Assembly (NCBI GenBank): GCA_905198825.1
Contig: CAJKEF010000101.1
Coordinates: 1 to 5,418 of the forward strand
Direction of reading: 5' to 3'
DNA from: an uncultured Collinsella sp.
Lineage (GTDB): Bacteria; Actinomycetota; Coriobacteriia; Coriobacteriales; Coriobacteriaceae
Length of the DNA: 5,418 bases
Shown here: positions 5,407 through 5,418 of the stretch, one piece after another
Layout of the letters: each line of letters begins with the position of its first letter
Position numbering within the stretch: position 1 is the stretch's first letter
Program-made: the position numbers and the translations under genes
Notes under the pieces: generated by a model
Told to the model about the DNA's origin: nothing
What the model saw: the letters and a program-made list of their open reading frames with translations, nothing else
Databases searched by the model: none

Positions 5407-5418
5407 GTCTTGCGCAGG

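Overview
The window looks like chromosomal DNA of a fairly high-GC Gram-positive bacterium. The TypA and bifunctional-nuclease sequences, the codon use and the small Collinsella-like hypothetical proteins suggest an actinobacterium of the class Coriobacteriia. That placement is inferred from general resemblance and is not proven. I see no insertion sequence, phage gene, CRISPR array or other sign of recent transfer; this is mostly ordinary core-genome territory.

Left part, + strand: the last 30 codons of an unidentified gene (to 92), then a gene (199-1344) for a secreted or membrane-anchored protein. It has a signal peptide, a bactofilin-like beta-repeat domain and a C-terminal multi-pass membrane region. 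It converges on typA, and the 127-bp gap between them holds two hairpins, one a strong intrinsic terminator for typA.

Middle, - strand, read right to left: a bifunctional-nuclease-family (DUF151/BFN) gene (4798-4298); a small two-helix membrane protein whose likely ATG directly follows the BFN stop codon; a small acidic protein of unknown function 30 bp further on; and, after a 117-bp gap, typA/bipA (3310-1472), a ribosome-associated translational GTPase. The first three form a likely operon. typA may be read from the same transcript, from its own promoter, or both.

Right part, - strand: a tRNA cluster Ile(GAT) - perfect 16-bp hairpin - Ala(TGC) - Ile(GAT) - terminator. The two tRNA-Ile genes are identical and lie in an 80-bp direct repeat. 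The cluster is preceded by a good sigma70-type promoter with an A/T-rich UP-like element. The last 160 bases hold this promoter, a G-rich stretch and a short hairpin at the window edge, but no gene. The most interesting points are the hairpin inside the tRNA cluster, the presence of the Ile-GAT/Ala-TGC pair away from any visible rRNA gene, and the uncharacterised BFN-linked operon.
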